DNA from: Charina bottae
Taxonomy: Eukaryota > Chordata > Lepidosauria > Squamata > Charinaidae
DNA: 64,000 nt
Assembly: GCA_023362775.1 (NCBI GenBank)
Contig: JALMGJ010000005.1
Span: 87,121,421-87,185,420 of the forward strand
Direction of reading: 5' to 3'
The translations under genes and the position numbers were made by a program. The notes below the pieces were generated by a model. It did not search any database. It was not told where the DNA came from and was given only the letters and a program-made list of their open reading frames with translations. Positions 27,828 through 39,520 of the stretch are shown one piece after another; the first letter of the stretch is position 1; each line of letters starts with the position of its first letter.

Positions 27828-28490
27828 TTTTTATTTATTTATTATTATTTTTTAATTTAATTTATTCCCCACCCATCTCCCATACAAGGGACTCTGGGCG
27901 GGTTACAATAATTAAGACTTAAAAATTTAAAATATTTAAAAACATACAAAATAGAAGATGTATAAAAATAAATCCAGATATAAAATAAAATAAAATAAAA
28001 TCCAAGATGGATTGGAGACCGTAGCATAGGTCTTATTGCTATGGGGCCAGCCAACCCCAGGAGGCACTACCACCTCCGTTGTCCCAGGCCAGGCGGCAGA
28101 GCCAGGTCTTAAGGGCCTTCCGAAAGGCCAGGAGTGAAGGGGCCAGTCTCACCTCCGGGGGCAAGATGTTCCATAAAGCGGGCGCTGTCGCAGAGAAAGC
28201 ACGCCTCCTGGACCCCGCTAGATGGAATTCTCTTGTTGAGGGGGTCTGAAGCATGCCCTCTCTGCACGCACGGGTGGGGCGGGCTGACGTCATCGGGACG
28301 AGACGGTCCCTCAGGTACCCTGGCCCTATGCCATGTAGGGCTTTAAAGGTAATCACCAACACCTTGAATTGGACCCGGAAGCACACTGGCAACCAATGCA
28401 GCTCGCGTAGCAGGGGTGTTACATGTGCCGATCTTATGGCACCCGTAAGTGCTCGCGCCGCCGCATGATGATGTGATTGAAGCTCCACCT
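27828..28490 (-). pseudogene. L2-type LINE, 3' end with ORF2 C-terminus
   Basis: On the minus strand an open frame of 149 codons (28488-28039) reads ALTGAIRSAHVTPLLRELHW, LPVCFRVQFKVLVITFKALHG and FSATAPALWNILPPEVR..FRKALKTWL. This is the well-known C-terminal end of L2-like reverse transcriptases. It continues into a 3' UTR ending GTCCCTTGTATGGGAGATGG and a TAAAT-rich tail. The element is 5'-truncated, so only the terminal part of ORF2 remains, but the remaining frame is unbroken, suggesting a fairly recent insertion. The 3' end is the one shared by the short tails elsewhere in the window. Confidence 0.8.
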
Positions 28491-29446
28491 ACTTTTTATG
28501 TGGCACGTGGCCATCATGGCCACCATCTTAACTTTTTTTGACCCTATCCTGCAGATACCCCTTCTCCCCTGTCTTCAATATGCTGTTCAGCTTACCAAAC
28601 ATGCTACTTTCTAAGTGCTACTTTCTAATGACTTTCAATAATTTTGATTGAAATTATTTCACTTTTTGGCACATTTTGTTGTAAAATTTATCTTCACTGA
28701 TAAATATGCACATGTCCAAGGTGGGGACTGTATATTAGTTCAAATAAAAGAATTTTTGGCGAGATTAGTAATGCTATTTAAAAATGGAAAGAGGTTGTGA
28801 TAGAAGGAAAAATGTTTTGTTTTTTATATGTGCTTAGCTATCACAGAGCAGGATGGAAGATACCAATGAACTGAAGATATGAAATCTGCAGGAAGCTGTG
28901 GATCTTCCAATTCCATAATTCATCTTAGAAATTCTACAAATTAGGCCAGATTTGGTATAAGGTTAATGAAGACCTTCAAAGAAATGGAACTAGGAGATGT
29001 CATTTCCTGAGTCAATTAGAATATTGGATTTTGTGACAGGATGCATTGAGGAGATGGGGATGTCCAAATTTGATTACAGTTGTGAATTATGTGGGCTTCC
29101 ATTTTTCCTGACTATTTTTAAAGTCATATACTACCCATAAGGCATATAGTACATAGTCCCAATATCTTTGGATTTTAGAATAGAAAGACCTACATTCAAA
29201 TCCCTTTCATTCATAAAGCTTACTCTATTGCCATGAGTCAGTCACTATTCTTCAGCTTAATTTAACACATAGCATTGTCATGAGAATAAAATTGGTGGGA
29301 GGTTAGGGATAAGAGCAAACATATACAGTATCCAGCTGTGTTCTGCTTTGGTGGCGGGATTGGTGGGATAAAATGCATGACACAAACCAGGGTCTCACAT
29401 CTTTAGGGGCTGGGAATCTTTTAGCAGAAATGATAACTACCTAGAT

Positions 29447-29717
29447 CAGAGCTTTCCAAACTGTGTGTCGCGACACAAAAGTGTGTCGCCACACACAGTC
29501 TGGTGTGTCGCCACACAACCCGGAAGCGCTGATCATCATCAGCGCTTCTGGGTTTTCCCGTGGCGACACACCAACGGCGGTGCGCAAAACCCCGAAAGTG
29601 GCAGCAGCACTTCCGGGTTTTTGCATGCTGCCGCAACGGCGGCACTTCCGGGTTTTCCCGTGGCGACACACCAACGGCGGTTGGTGTGTCGCCGCGGGAA
29701 AACTTTGGAAAGCCCTG
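29447..29717. mobile_element. Non-autonomous hAT element
   Basis: TIRs CAGAGCTTTCCAAACTGTG and ..ACTTTGGAAAGCCCTG, flanked by ACCTAGAT and CCCTAGAT (7 of 8). The interior has repeated GGCGACACACCAACGGCGG and CTTCCGGGTTTT modules in both orientations, giving several overlapping open frames without coding meaning. Confidence 0.75.
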
Positions 29718-29757
29718 CCCTAGATTATTATCTTTTATGATGGGGAAAGGACTTAAG

Positions 29758-29817
29758 TTTAGGGACTTAAGGTCCCTTGCGTGGGAGATGGGCAGGGAAT
29801 AAATTTGAAAAATAAAA

Positions 29818-29856
<39 letters not shown>

Positions 29857-29862
29857 GTTAAA
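29758..29862 (+). repeat. L2-type 3' tail plus (AAAT)n
   Basis: GGTCCCTTGCGTGGGAGATGG..AATAAATTTG followed by about 14 AAAT units, immediately downstream of the hAT element. Confidence 0.7.
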
Positions 29863-30426
29863 ATTGTCTTTTAAGAAATGTTGTCAAAAATTCCAAGCTT
29901 GTAGAAATGGACCAAAACAAGCCATGGATGAGCCTCATGTTGAACTTGAACAATTATCTGGCAGAACATTTTTATAATACATCTCTCTGTTTGTCTGGGG
30001 TAATATATAGCACTATGATTGTCTGATCTTTCAAGCCAAGCTTTGCATAGGATTCAAAGTGCATCAATCCTATGTATAGATTTATATCTGTCATTTGGAA
30101 GTACTTACGCTGGTTAGATTTCACTGGGATATAAATAAGTTCTAGAATTACCAAGGGAGGAACTGAACCGGGATTTTAGGATTCTAAAGTTATCTTTCAT
30201 CAGCTCCACCCAGGTTTAATTTTAATTGAGAACTTACATTCCTTAGTGCAGGGGACCAAGCAGAAACAATCTGCTTTAAAAGCAATATAAATTAAAAGAG
30301 TGTTTCTTTTCATCAATTTCATGGGAATTTGAGGCATGATGTTGCCTTTTGATTAGTTGGCACCATGGTGCAAGAATGCCTGGAATATAAAATTCTTTTA
30401 TAAATATAAAAACCCATCCAGAAATC

Positions 30427-30465
30427 AAGAAAGAAAAAGAAAGAAAAAGAAAAAGAATGAACGAA
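30427..30465. repeat. AAAG-rich microsatellite
   Basis: GAAAGAAAAAGAAAG units, imperfect. Confidence 0.8.
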
Positions 30466-30531
30466 AGAAATTCAAGCAGGCCAAATGATCAAAGATGCAC
30501 TATGAACATGTTTTGGTAGACAGTTACATAC

Positions 30532-30600
30532 CTGCTTTCCCGTTTCTCTGACTTGTATTCTATGGCTATCATTAAGAGCTTTAGCTTTGCAAAGACCAGT
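30532..30600 (-). CDS. KCNMA1: KCNMA1 exon, S-E-K-R-E-S variant form
   Basis: A 69-nt exon: A completing Glu, 22 codons [22 protein letters not shown], then AG of a split codon. The acceptor is TTCTGGCAG and the donor GTATGT. The commonest mammalian Slo1 version I recall reads [22 protein letters not shown] at this place, so this exon differs at four or five positions at its two ends while keeping its core. Spliced to the next exon, which starts with T, the junction codon becomes AGT (Ser) instead of Arg. This looks like one member of an alternative (possibly mutually exclusive) exon pair. I did not find the other member in the flanking introns by eye. Its identity as KCNMA1 is certain; its status as an alternative exon is inference. 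Confidence 0.93.
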
Positions 30601-32267
30601 CTGCCAGAAAGAGGGTGGAGGGAGAGAAAACAAAACAAGGATATTTTATTTACTAGTTGATATCATGAGTACTTTGTCATTGCAGTTGTTCTTAAGGCTA
30701 TCAAGATATGGACTTTTATAACACGTAGTTTAGCTCTGTGCCTGCTTTCCTCAACCTTGTCAAAGTCCCTATGACCTTCTGTAGCAACAAAACATTTCTT
30801 TCGATGGAGGTTCACTATACTTATCTGGCTGGATAATCACTCCTAAGAGTAGTGCTTTGAAAAACATCTGAAACACTTTCCCCCATATAAATTTTATGTT
30901 CAGATTCCTCCCAAAGTAGAAATGACATTATAGGTACCCTTCATATCTATTTTATTTTAACTATCAAACATTGTATTTTTAACAGGTGTAGTTTGAACAT
31001 AGATATTCATGAATGCTTGCTTTAGGGAAGCCATGATCATTCTACCTCCCAAGAAGAAATAAATTATTCTACTTAAATCAGAAGATGAGGGACTGAGCTG
31101 TTGCTTACATAAATTAGAGGTGGAACTTATATTTTTAATTCATTGAAAAATCCAGGGAAATAACTATGGCAATATCTATTACTTTTTTCCAGTGCTTTGT
31201 CTTATGATCTTGTGACTTGGCTTGGTGTATTTGGGGAACATCAATGAATAAAGGAAAACTCAGTCAACACTCTATATTCAACCTGCTGTGCATAGCAAAG
31301 ACAGGTAGTTAGGAAAAATACAAATAACCAAAAGCCAAGATATAGAGAACAGAGCAATTCCTGCCTTCATGGTGATTATGAAGCTGCACTGCATCATGAA
31401 ATAGAAAAGAGAATGATTTTGTAAACAATTAATTAGGCACCGTGGACAAATTCAAGAAGTGATGAAATAAAACACAATCAAATTATTAGTAGTATTCTCC
31501 CTATATTTACATTTACAGAGCTATGTGCTATAGACGTGATCTCCCCAAAGTGCATAGAAGCACACGGGAACCTGAATGTAACATCTGTCTGCAATGCTTT
31601 AAAGCAGCTGTGCCTTTCTCCAAGTTCATGTGGCTGCCTTCACAGCTGCTGTTTTGATCCTGGGAAAAGGAACAACTATTGAAAGGTGCAACAGACAGAT
31701 GTCACATTTGTGTTGCTGCACGTTCTGAAGCACCTTCACAGATCAAACGTGAAGCTCTCCCCAGCTCTAGTTATTAGCTGAATGAAATAAATACCCTATC
31801 TTTAATTTCATTGTTAGAACTAAACATTTTTAGACTCAAGGATCGAGAAAGATGGGGTTTACATAATATGCCAGGTTGAGGTTGCTAGAATGTAAATGGT
31901 GAAGCAGAGACAGTGGATTAAGTTGGCTGTTGAGAAGATCTATCATCAACCAACATCATTGGAGTCAACCTGAGTTTAGTACCACCTACGTATTTACTTC
32001 TAAGAAAAAGCATAGACATTCTTTCCAAATTTTCTGATTTTTGGGTGACTTTTGTTTATGAAATTAATGAAATAAGCACCAAACCTTTGTGTCACTTGTT
32101 CACCAGACTCCCTTTATACCAATAGGACTCATATGAAGCTGATATAACTTTAAATGGCAAAGATATGCAAAATTCATAAAATCTGAAAGGTGGTAAATAC
32201 TTTTTGAGAGACCTATATCATATTCCACTAGAACTGACTAACTCCTTCCCAGAATCAAGCTCATTTC

Positions 32268-32275
32268 AGGGTGTG

Positions 32276-32318
<43 letters not shown>

Positions 32319-32319
32319 T
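32268..32319. repeat. (GT)n microsatellite abutting LINE 3' side
   Basis: Two GT runs split by TTTGT. It lies just beyond the 3' end of the minus-strand R4-type LINE, with a TATATATAC segment between. Confidence 0.9.
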
Positions 32320-32377
32320 CTCTTTGATTGGTAGTGTATATATACTGTATATATATTTAAAAATTCCCTTCTCACCC

Positions 32378-33136
32378 CTATGGGTGGTATGTGTCTTCCT
32401 CAACCTCGGGTCCTCTACCAGAGGCCTGGGATTTGAAGGTTCTGCGCCATATCTTAGCTGTTCCTAGCACTGCACTCTTCTGGACAGAGAGATCTGATGC
32501 TTTTCCTGGGATCTGTTGGAGCCTCTCTCCCAGCTTAGGAGTCACAGCCCCGAGTGCTCCTACCACCACTAGGACCACTTTGCCCTTCACCTTCCACATC
32601 CTCTCCAGTTCCTCCTTCAGGCCCTGGTACTTCTCCAGCTTCTCATACTCCTTCTTCCTGATGTTGCTGTCACTTGGCACCGCTACATCTATCACCACCG
32701 CTGTCTTCTGGTCCTTGTCTACTACCACAATGTCTGGTTGATTGGCCAGTACCTGCCTGTCTGTCTGGATCTGGAAGTCCCACAGTATCTTAGCCCTGTC
32801 ATTCTCTACCACTTTCTGTGGAATCTCCCATCTGGACTTTGGAGGGTCTAGCCCATACACTGTGCAGATGTTCCTGTACACAATGCCAGCTACTTGGTTG
32901 TGCCATTCAGTGTATGCTGTTCCTGCCTGCATCTTACACCCTGCCAGTATGTGTTGGACTGTCTCTGAGGCCTCTCTGCACAGTCTGCACCTTGAGTCCT
33001 GTCTAGTGTGGTAGACCCCTGCTTCTATGGATCTGGTGCTTAGTGCCTGTTCTTGTGCTGCTATGATCAGTGCCTCAGTGCTGTCTTTTAGTCCAGCTCT
33101 TTCCAGCCACTGGTAGGATTTCCCAATGTCAGCCAC
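32378..33136 (-). pseudogene. R4-type LINE zinc knuckle and REL endonuclease
   Basis: A 252-codon open stretch, in the same frame as the piece ending at 33149 and separated from it only by one TGA. It carries CRLCREASETVQHILAGC (C-x2-C-x8-H-x4-C knuckle), then QPDIVVVDKDQKTAVVIDVA, where PD..(15 residues)..D and the following K residues (KKEYEKLEKYQGLKEEL) fit the PD-(D/E)XK restriction-like endonuclease that nicks target DNA. It ends with a variable tail and stop at 32378. This domain appears intact. Confidence 0.75.
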
Positions 33137-33148
33137 CTCAGCTATCTG

Positions 33149-34473
33149 TCAATGGTACATCCCATGCAGTGTCTTGTCTTGCCATGGCACTTCCTCTGCT
33201 TGATCTTCCTTCCATGTCTGCTGCTGCTTCAGGCATTCTCTCAGCAGCTCATCTTTAAGTGCCATCTTACTGATGTACTCCTGGATGCTCTGGGTCTCAT
33301 CCAGGACAGTGGCTTTGACACACACCAGACCCCGCCCGCCCTCTTTCCGCCTGGTGTACAGTCTCTGGGTGTTGGACTTGGGGTGGAAGCCTCCGTACAT
33401 TGTGAGGAGCTTCCGAGTCTTCACATCAGCAGCCTCCATGTCCTCCTTTGGCCAGCTCACTATACTGGCAGGGTATCTGATGACTGGCAGGGCATACATG
33501 TTAATGGCATGGATCTTGTTCTTCCCATTGAGCTGGCTCTTCAGGACCTGTCTTATCCTTTGGTGGTACTTAGATGTTCTGTCTTCCTTGCCTCCTCATT
33601 GTGGTTCCCATGTGACTGTGGGATACCAAGGTACTTGTAGCTGGTCTGTATGTCTGCTATGTGGCCTGCTGGTAGTTCCACCCCATCAGTCTTAACTACC
33701 TTCCCTCTCTTTACTACCATCCGGCCACACTTCTCTAGTCCGAATGACATCCCAATGTCCTCACTGTAGATCCGTGTCAGGTGGATCAGTGAGTCGATGT
33801 CTTGTTCACTCTTAGCATACAGCTTGATGTCATTCATGTAGAGGAGGTGGCTGATGGTAGTTCCACTCTTGAAATTGTATCAGTATAGAGTTCTTGTGAT
33901 AATCTGGCTGAGGGGGTTCAAGCCCATGCAGAACAGCACTGGGGACAGTGCATCACCTTGGTATATGCCACACTTGATGGCTACTTGTGCGAGCTGTCTT
34001 GAGTTGACTTCCAGTGTTGTCTTCCACAGTCCCATTGAGTTCTTGAGGAAGATCCTTAGTGTCTTGTTGACTTTGTATAGTGCCAGGCATTCACAGATCC
34101 ATGTGTGTGGCATTGAGTCATAGGTTTTCGTGTAGTCAATCCAGGCTGTGCTCAGATTGGTCTGTCTAGACCTTGAGTCTCGGGTGACTGCTCTATCTAT
34201 GAGCAACTGGTGTTTGGAGCCTCTGGTGTTGTTCCCAATGCCCTTCTGAGCTGTGCTCATGTACTGGCCGATATGGTCCTGCAGCTTGGCAGCTATGATG
34301 CCTGATAGGACTTTCCATGTTGTGGGGAGGCATGTTATTGGACGGTAGTCGGACGGTGTTGTTTCCTTGTTGGGGTCTTTCATGATCAGTAATGTCCTAC
34401 CTTGTGTTAGCCAGTCTGGATGGGGGCCTGCTGCTAGCAGCTGGTTCATCTGTGCTGCTAGGCGTTCATGCAC
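33149..34473 (-). pseudogene. R4-type LINE reverse transcriptase, inactive
   Basis: Motifs in order: DYRPITCLPTTWKVLSG (RT block 1-2), WIDYTKTYDSMPHTWI (block 3, normally with D at the catalytic site, DYTKTYD kept), GIYQGDALSPVLF (block 4), then LLYMNDIKLYAKS where the catalytic box YMDD has become YMND. After it come GLEKCG and the thumb-like YALPVIRYPASIVSWPKED and RREGGRGL-type segments. A TGA (from CGA) follows TRTLY at 33880, another ends the piece at 33149, and a one-base shift occurs near 33555. The loss of one catalytic Asp means no polymerase activity even without the stops. Confidence 0.75.
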
Positions 34474-35629
34474 TGCTGTTAGTTTCTTTAGCTAGTAGGT
34501 GTGGATCATATCTGGGCCAGGTGCTGTCCAGCTCTTCATGTTCTTGACACGCTGTTGGATGTCTGCTACTGTGATGGTGACTGGTTCCTGCTCTGGGAGA
34601 TTTCTGTGGTCTGCTCTCAGGTCCTGCAGCCACTGCACTGGTGTTATGTGTCTTCTCTTTCTCCCATATGTTCTTCCAGTACTTTTCCATTTCTGCTGTT
34701 GGTGGCTCTGCTGTTACTGTGTTGTTGCACTGCAGCTGGGAGTACTTTGGATGGTTCTTTGGTGAACAAGGCATTTATCTTCTTGGCCTCTGCTTCTCTA
34801 GTGTATCTCCTTAGCCTGGTAGCCAGTGGTGTAAGCCTTTGTTTAACAGTGTCTAGGGCTTCAGATGGAGTCAGGCACTTGTATTTTTTCAGTAGCTGAG
34901 TCTTATCCTTAATCTCCACACCCTTCTGTAGTTCTACCAGCTGACTAACTTCTCTCCGAGTTGCCTTGATCTTAGCCTCCAACCTCATTTTCCAGGGGGG
35001 GTATGTAGTGCTGTTCTTGATCATGTAGCCAAGCATCTCCAGGATTACAGTGGCTGTAGCATATATCAGTTCATTGGTTTGAGTTATAGTGGTAGTAGGG
35101 ATTGTCGTGAGGGCTCTGTTGGCATCTTCTAGCATACTATCTGATGGTACTTCTCCACTGAGCCTTGGTAATCGGTCTCGGGAGTTGACTGTAGCTAGTT
35201 TATCCATGATCTTTTGCCTCATACATACAGATGCTGTGCTCTGTAATGGAGGGGGTGGTAGTGACATTCCAGCTTCAGGTGTTGGCTGCACCTCCAGTTG
35301 TTCTTCTGGGTCTTCTTGAATCTGAGATATAACGTGTAGTTGGTCTATCTCAAGTTGTGAGAGCAGCTTCCTCTTCACTTTGTTGAAGCGTTGGGTAACT
35401 AGCTGTTTCTCAGTGCGGATGCAGGTCTTCTGTCCATCCATAGTTCCCTCATACGTTTCATATATCCCCTCTCATTAGGTCTACTGTTGTAGTAGCATTC
35501 CATCAATTCCAGGTTCTCTTGTCTCGTCCATTTATGGCTTGTTCCAGTAGCCCACTTATAATCAGATTGCCCTGGTTCCCCAACATCTGAGGCGGACCTT
35601 GTTAATCTGGGCGACGTCCGAGCCGGCAT
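34466..35629 (-). pseudogene. R4-type LINE N-terminal region, broken
   Basis: Three overlapping open pieces (35629-35399, 35441-34644, 34774-34466) in shifting frames form the N-terminal third. HKWTRQENLELMECYY..GYMKRMRELW resembles the SANT/Myb-like DNA-binding segment found in this LINE group. FNKVKRKLLSQLEIDQLH and LEAKIKATRREVSQLVELQK are charged, probably coiled segments. At least two frameshifts separate the pieces. A start at PARTSPRLTRSASDVGE near 35629 is plausible as the original N-terminus. Confidence 0.65.
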
Positions 35630-35716
35630 GACTCTCTTAGTTCATGTCACTCTCATATTTTGAGGTAGGCAGGTGAAGCGTTAGGGGGTCTTTGCCCAAG
35701 GACCCCTACTGGTAAG

Positions 35717-35789
35717 GTAGGTACAGCTGGGATTTGAACCCCGGTCTCCTGCTCCAAAGGTGGCGCTCTAACCACTATGCTATCCAGCC
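35717..35789 (-). other. tRNA-like sequence at LINE 5' end
   Basis: On the minus strand it begins GGCTGGATAGCATAGTGG, an A-box match (TRGCNNAGYNGG), and contains GGTTCAAATCC, a B-box match, 50 bp later. So it has an internal Pol III promoter layout. The acceptor ends do not pair, so it is not a functional tRNA. It continues without break into GGGGTCCTTGGGCAAAGACC, a hairpin, and then into the LINE's 5' end. Confidence 0.6.
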
Positions 35790-36000
35790 ATTATATACAC
35801 ACACACACACACACACACACATACATACATACACACACACACACATACATACAGTACATACATACATACACACATACTGTGTGTATATATGTATGTGTGT
35901 GTATATATATGTATATACACACACACACACATATATATACACACACACACACACATATACATACATACATACATACATACACATATATACACTGTATATA
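35790..36000. repeat. CA/TACA compound microsatellite
   Basis: Runs of CA, TACA and TATG/TGTG units in both orientations; open frames across it (His-Thr and Val-Cys repeats) are artefacts. Confidence 0.95.
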
Positions 36001-37432
36001 TTCTCATTGCAATTAAAATAATCCTATGTCAGTGATTCTAATCGCTGCTGATGTTTAACTCACTTGAACTAAGGGATTAGATTATTGTTCAAATGTTGGG
36101 TGTGTTTGAGTTACAATCCTTTCTTAATTTCAACCAGGAATCAGATAATTAAGAGATCAAATAATCCCATTATTTCAAGAGAATTATTTCCCATATTTCC
36201 TAGTGTTATAGGGAAAGAACTACAATTCATTAACCCCCCTCCTTTATTATAAAACCTAACATTACATACAATTGATAGTAATGAACACAGGATTTTTTTT
36301 TAAAGGACCATATAAAACAATTGTTTTAACAATGAGTTTCCATATTGAGGGAGCTGCCATCATGGGAATGAAGCCCAATGGGAAACATTTAGTTACAATG
36401 CAAAATGTCACAGAAACCATTCAAAATTTTATGCTTAGCAGATTACATTACATTACATCTGCTAGAATTTATAAGTAGCCATGGGAAATGTTAATGTTGG
36501 CTGTTAATGGGGCAATCATAAACCTTTGCAAACTACTGCAAACCCTTATGATGATGAGCACTTAATTTACAAATCAGTTTTATTCAATGGTAGGATGAAA
36601 TTCAAAAGCACAGACGCAAAGGGAGCAAGAATGAGCAACATGGAAATCAAGGAGTTTTTAAGACACCCAAATCCCTTTTTTCTTCCTTCAAAGAATAAAT
36701 CTCTAGCCTCCAAAACTGCAGAAATATATTTGACTAGGTGGTGGAATGGAGGGATACATAAAATTTATAAATTGGAACTAATGATGACCTGTATGAAAAT
36801 GTAATTACATCTTATGTTAATATAAGCCCCCTGTTGTATTCTTATCTTCAAATCAGATACAGACAGGTAGAGATATGTGTATGCATAAAAATTATGACAC
36901 CCAAAATATGTCATTCCTAATAAGACTTTTATCAAGATTTAATCATCATAAATTATTATATCTCGGCTTAAATAAGATTAAATGGAATAAGAACTGTGAA
37001 GCTGTTTAGGATTTTTACTTTCAAAAAGTTCATCATTTATTATTATGAATTAAAAGTGTTCATATTCCACTACACAGTACAAAAAATTCCGAAGTGATTC
37101 ATAAATGCAATAGACTGAATGTACATTTAAATATCTGATGTTTAAAGTCTATGATTTGGGTCAAACTATAAAAAAATCTAGAGCACTTCCTCCCACATAC
37201 TGTATCATGCTACAAGCTGGTGGCTCAAGGCTACAACTATCCAACAGCTTTAAAGAAGTGCTCTAAATCTATTGAACATCACAGAATCACTTACAAAATG
37301 ATATCAGGAAACATAAAAGGGGCTTTCCACTGATCACGATATTGGATAAACATGAGTCTTTTCTGATATACTATCTAGTTCCCTGTTACTTGATATTTGC
37401 ACTTTAAATGCTGAACAGCTGAAGCTCTAGAG

Positions 37433-37731
37433 CAGGGTTTCTCAACCAGGGTTCCGTGGGTTCCATGCGAGGTCACTGGGTTTCCCTGGGAGATCACAAT
37501 TTATTTAAAAAATTATTTCAGGTTCGGGCAACTTCACATTAAAGACGTAAGTTTCATTCTTTATTTTTAGTTTAAGAACACTCTTAATGCATATATACAG
37601 GCCTACTCATGAAATGAATATAATAATTTTGTAACTTCTGGCCTATATTTGAGCCTGAATGTGCAGGGATTCCCCAAGGCCTGAAAAATATTTGAAGGGT
37701 TCCTCCAGGGTTAAAAAGTTGAGAAAGGCTG
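37433..37731. mobile_element. Non-autonomous hAT (Charlie-like) element
   Basis: TIRs CAGGGTTTCTCAACC and ..GTTGAGAAAGGCTG, with flanking 8-mers CTCTAGAG and CTCTAAAG (7 of 8). Internal motifs are GGTTCCGTGGG and GGATTCCCCAAGGCCTG..GGGTTCCTCCAGGG, as seen in Charlie-type hAT derivatives. Confidence 0.75.
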
Positions 37732-39431
37732 CTCTAAAGAAACCAAACGAATGCTGACTATTTATGCTTCTAGTATTCCCTTCCTAGCAATCTAGATCTA
37801 CCTCTACCTCCAGACTGATTACTTATCTACAGGACTCGTTCCTAGCAGCATGCTCCTCTGATTCCTCTCTATTTTAATACTTTATCCACCTATATGGCTA
37901 CCTTAATATGACATGGCTTTCTGGATATTATTCACTGCCCACAATCCTGTCTCCCATCTGACCTGGATCTAAGATGTGGTAGTCAGGATAAAAGTGGGTT
38001 CCTTGCCAAAACAGCATCTACAGTACATGTAACCTCAGCATAATTCTGATTTGTGAAATTGGAGGGGGGAAAGGTTAACTTTTGTTGTTGTTGTTTTTTA
38101 ATTTGTATTTGTTATTAAAATGCTACTAATGTCAAAATGGCTAACCTCCATTTTGACCTAGGTTCCTCAAGGTCAAAAAAAATAAAAGGACAATCCCTTC
38201 ACATTATGTATAAGGGCTTTGCAAATCTGCATGGCTTCCCCCCTCCCCCCCAACAAAGTGAACTCATTGAGCATGTACAAACTTTTAGTGAAAGCCAGGA
38301 ACACTTTTTGCAAGAATAATGCAAGTCTGAAAAAAGATGTGATAGCTTTAATCATTCAAAAGGAGGTTCAGAATTCTCCAAGGTTATAAAATTCATCCAT
38401 ATTCCTGTATGTTCCAAAGTGGCAATTTTTAAGGATTTGCAAAGCTGTTGTATATATATTTATTGTGATACTTAACGTAAATCAAGTTACTATATGTTTG
38501 TGGGGGTTTTTTGGAAGAAGAAGGTTGGGTCAATACAATTCTATCCTAAATTTTACAACCTTGGAGAATACTGAATATTCTCTACCCTTGTAATATGGGA
38601 GAGACTTATTGTTCTCTTTTGGAGCTATTTTATTAAATTAAATAAAAACCATTTTCAACCCATCACAAGCAATGGGAAGAAAAATAAACAAGCCAAAGTC
38701 TTGGTTTATATTCTACCCTGGATTAGGAATGTGGTAACAGACACTTAGGATACATTAGATCTTAAACCTCTCCTGCTCAGCCTTAGAAAACAGTGTCCAA
38801 CAAAACCACACAACTGAGGTGTGATATTGAAGTCTCCCATCCCAGAGTCAGACACTGGACTCCAGAATGGGGGGAACCTATGTATCTAGGAATTATCAGA
38901 TTGTGCCTTCTGTGAAATTCAGTTCCAAACAGATTTTTTTTAAAAAATATTACTTTTGACAGCTCTCTAGAAGCATTTTTGCTCACCCTGTTGCTGTTTT
39001 CTTGGCTGCAGCCATGTGATAGGTACAAAACACACATATAATCCATAGTAAAAAGTTATGAATTCTTAATGTAATTTAGTCTTCATATGCCTCTTATTTA
39101 GATAACTATTTAATATTAAATGTAATAATGTGTATATTAAAATTAGACTTTAAGATTTGTGCTGAGTATTGGAATGTACATGTGAGGGAAAGAGATTTAA
39201 GAAAATCCAACTAAATTTTGGATCTGTTAGCCATCAACAATGATACACAAAAAACTAAAAGCCCACCCTCTTATCAATGGAAGTCCTGTTCACCTCTGCA
39301 GATATACATAATTTCAAGTATTCACAGCAAAAGAGATTTTGCTGCTTGACCTATTCCATTATTAAAATTGTACACACTGGCTAATGAACAGTGACTTTAA
39401 CATTGGTGTTTAAATAGTGTTGATATAAACT

Positions 39432-39520
39432 CTATTTATAGAGTAGTAGAGTAGTAGAGTAGAGTAGTAGAGGAGTTTATTTAGTAGTAGAGTAAACTCT
39501 ATTTATAGAGGAGTAGAGGA
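39432..39520. repeat. TAGAG-unit tandem repeat
   Basis: GAGTAGTAGAGTAGAG units repeated with CTCTATTTATAGAG inverted segments on both sides. Confidence 0.8.

Larger units (their letters stand above)
32338..35716 (-). mobile_element. R4-clade non-LTR retrotransposon, near full length
   Basis: One minus-strand element with, in order, an N-terminal SANT/Myb-like region, reverse transcriptase, a CCHC knuckle and a restriction-like PD-(D/E)XK endonuclease. This is the layout of the R2/R4/Dong superfamily rather than of APE-type LINEs. It is broken by at least two in-frame stops from CGA to TGA changes and several frameshifts, and the RT catalytic box is altered, so it cannot move itself. It sits between a CA-rich microsatellite (5' side) and a GT microsatellite (3' side), and a tRNA-like sequence precedes its 5' end. 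Clade assignment rests on the domain order and motifs. Confidence 0.8.

Noticed and set aside
32391..34899. Plus-strand frames of 88-162 codons
   Set aside because: Antisense of the R4-type LINE; no motif of their own.
35717..35789. Genuine tRNA gene
   Set aside because: A and B boxes are present but acceptor ends do not pair and the anticodon arm is not canonical; treated as a retroelement head.
35734..36021. His-Thr / Val-Cys repeat protein frames
   Set aside because: Translations of the CA/TACA microsatellite in all frames.
36526..36804. 92-codon plus-strand frame
   Set aside because: Protein-like at first sight but no family recognised, no splice context and no second supporting feature.
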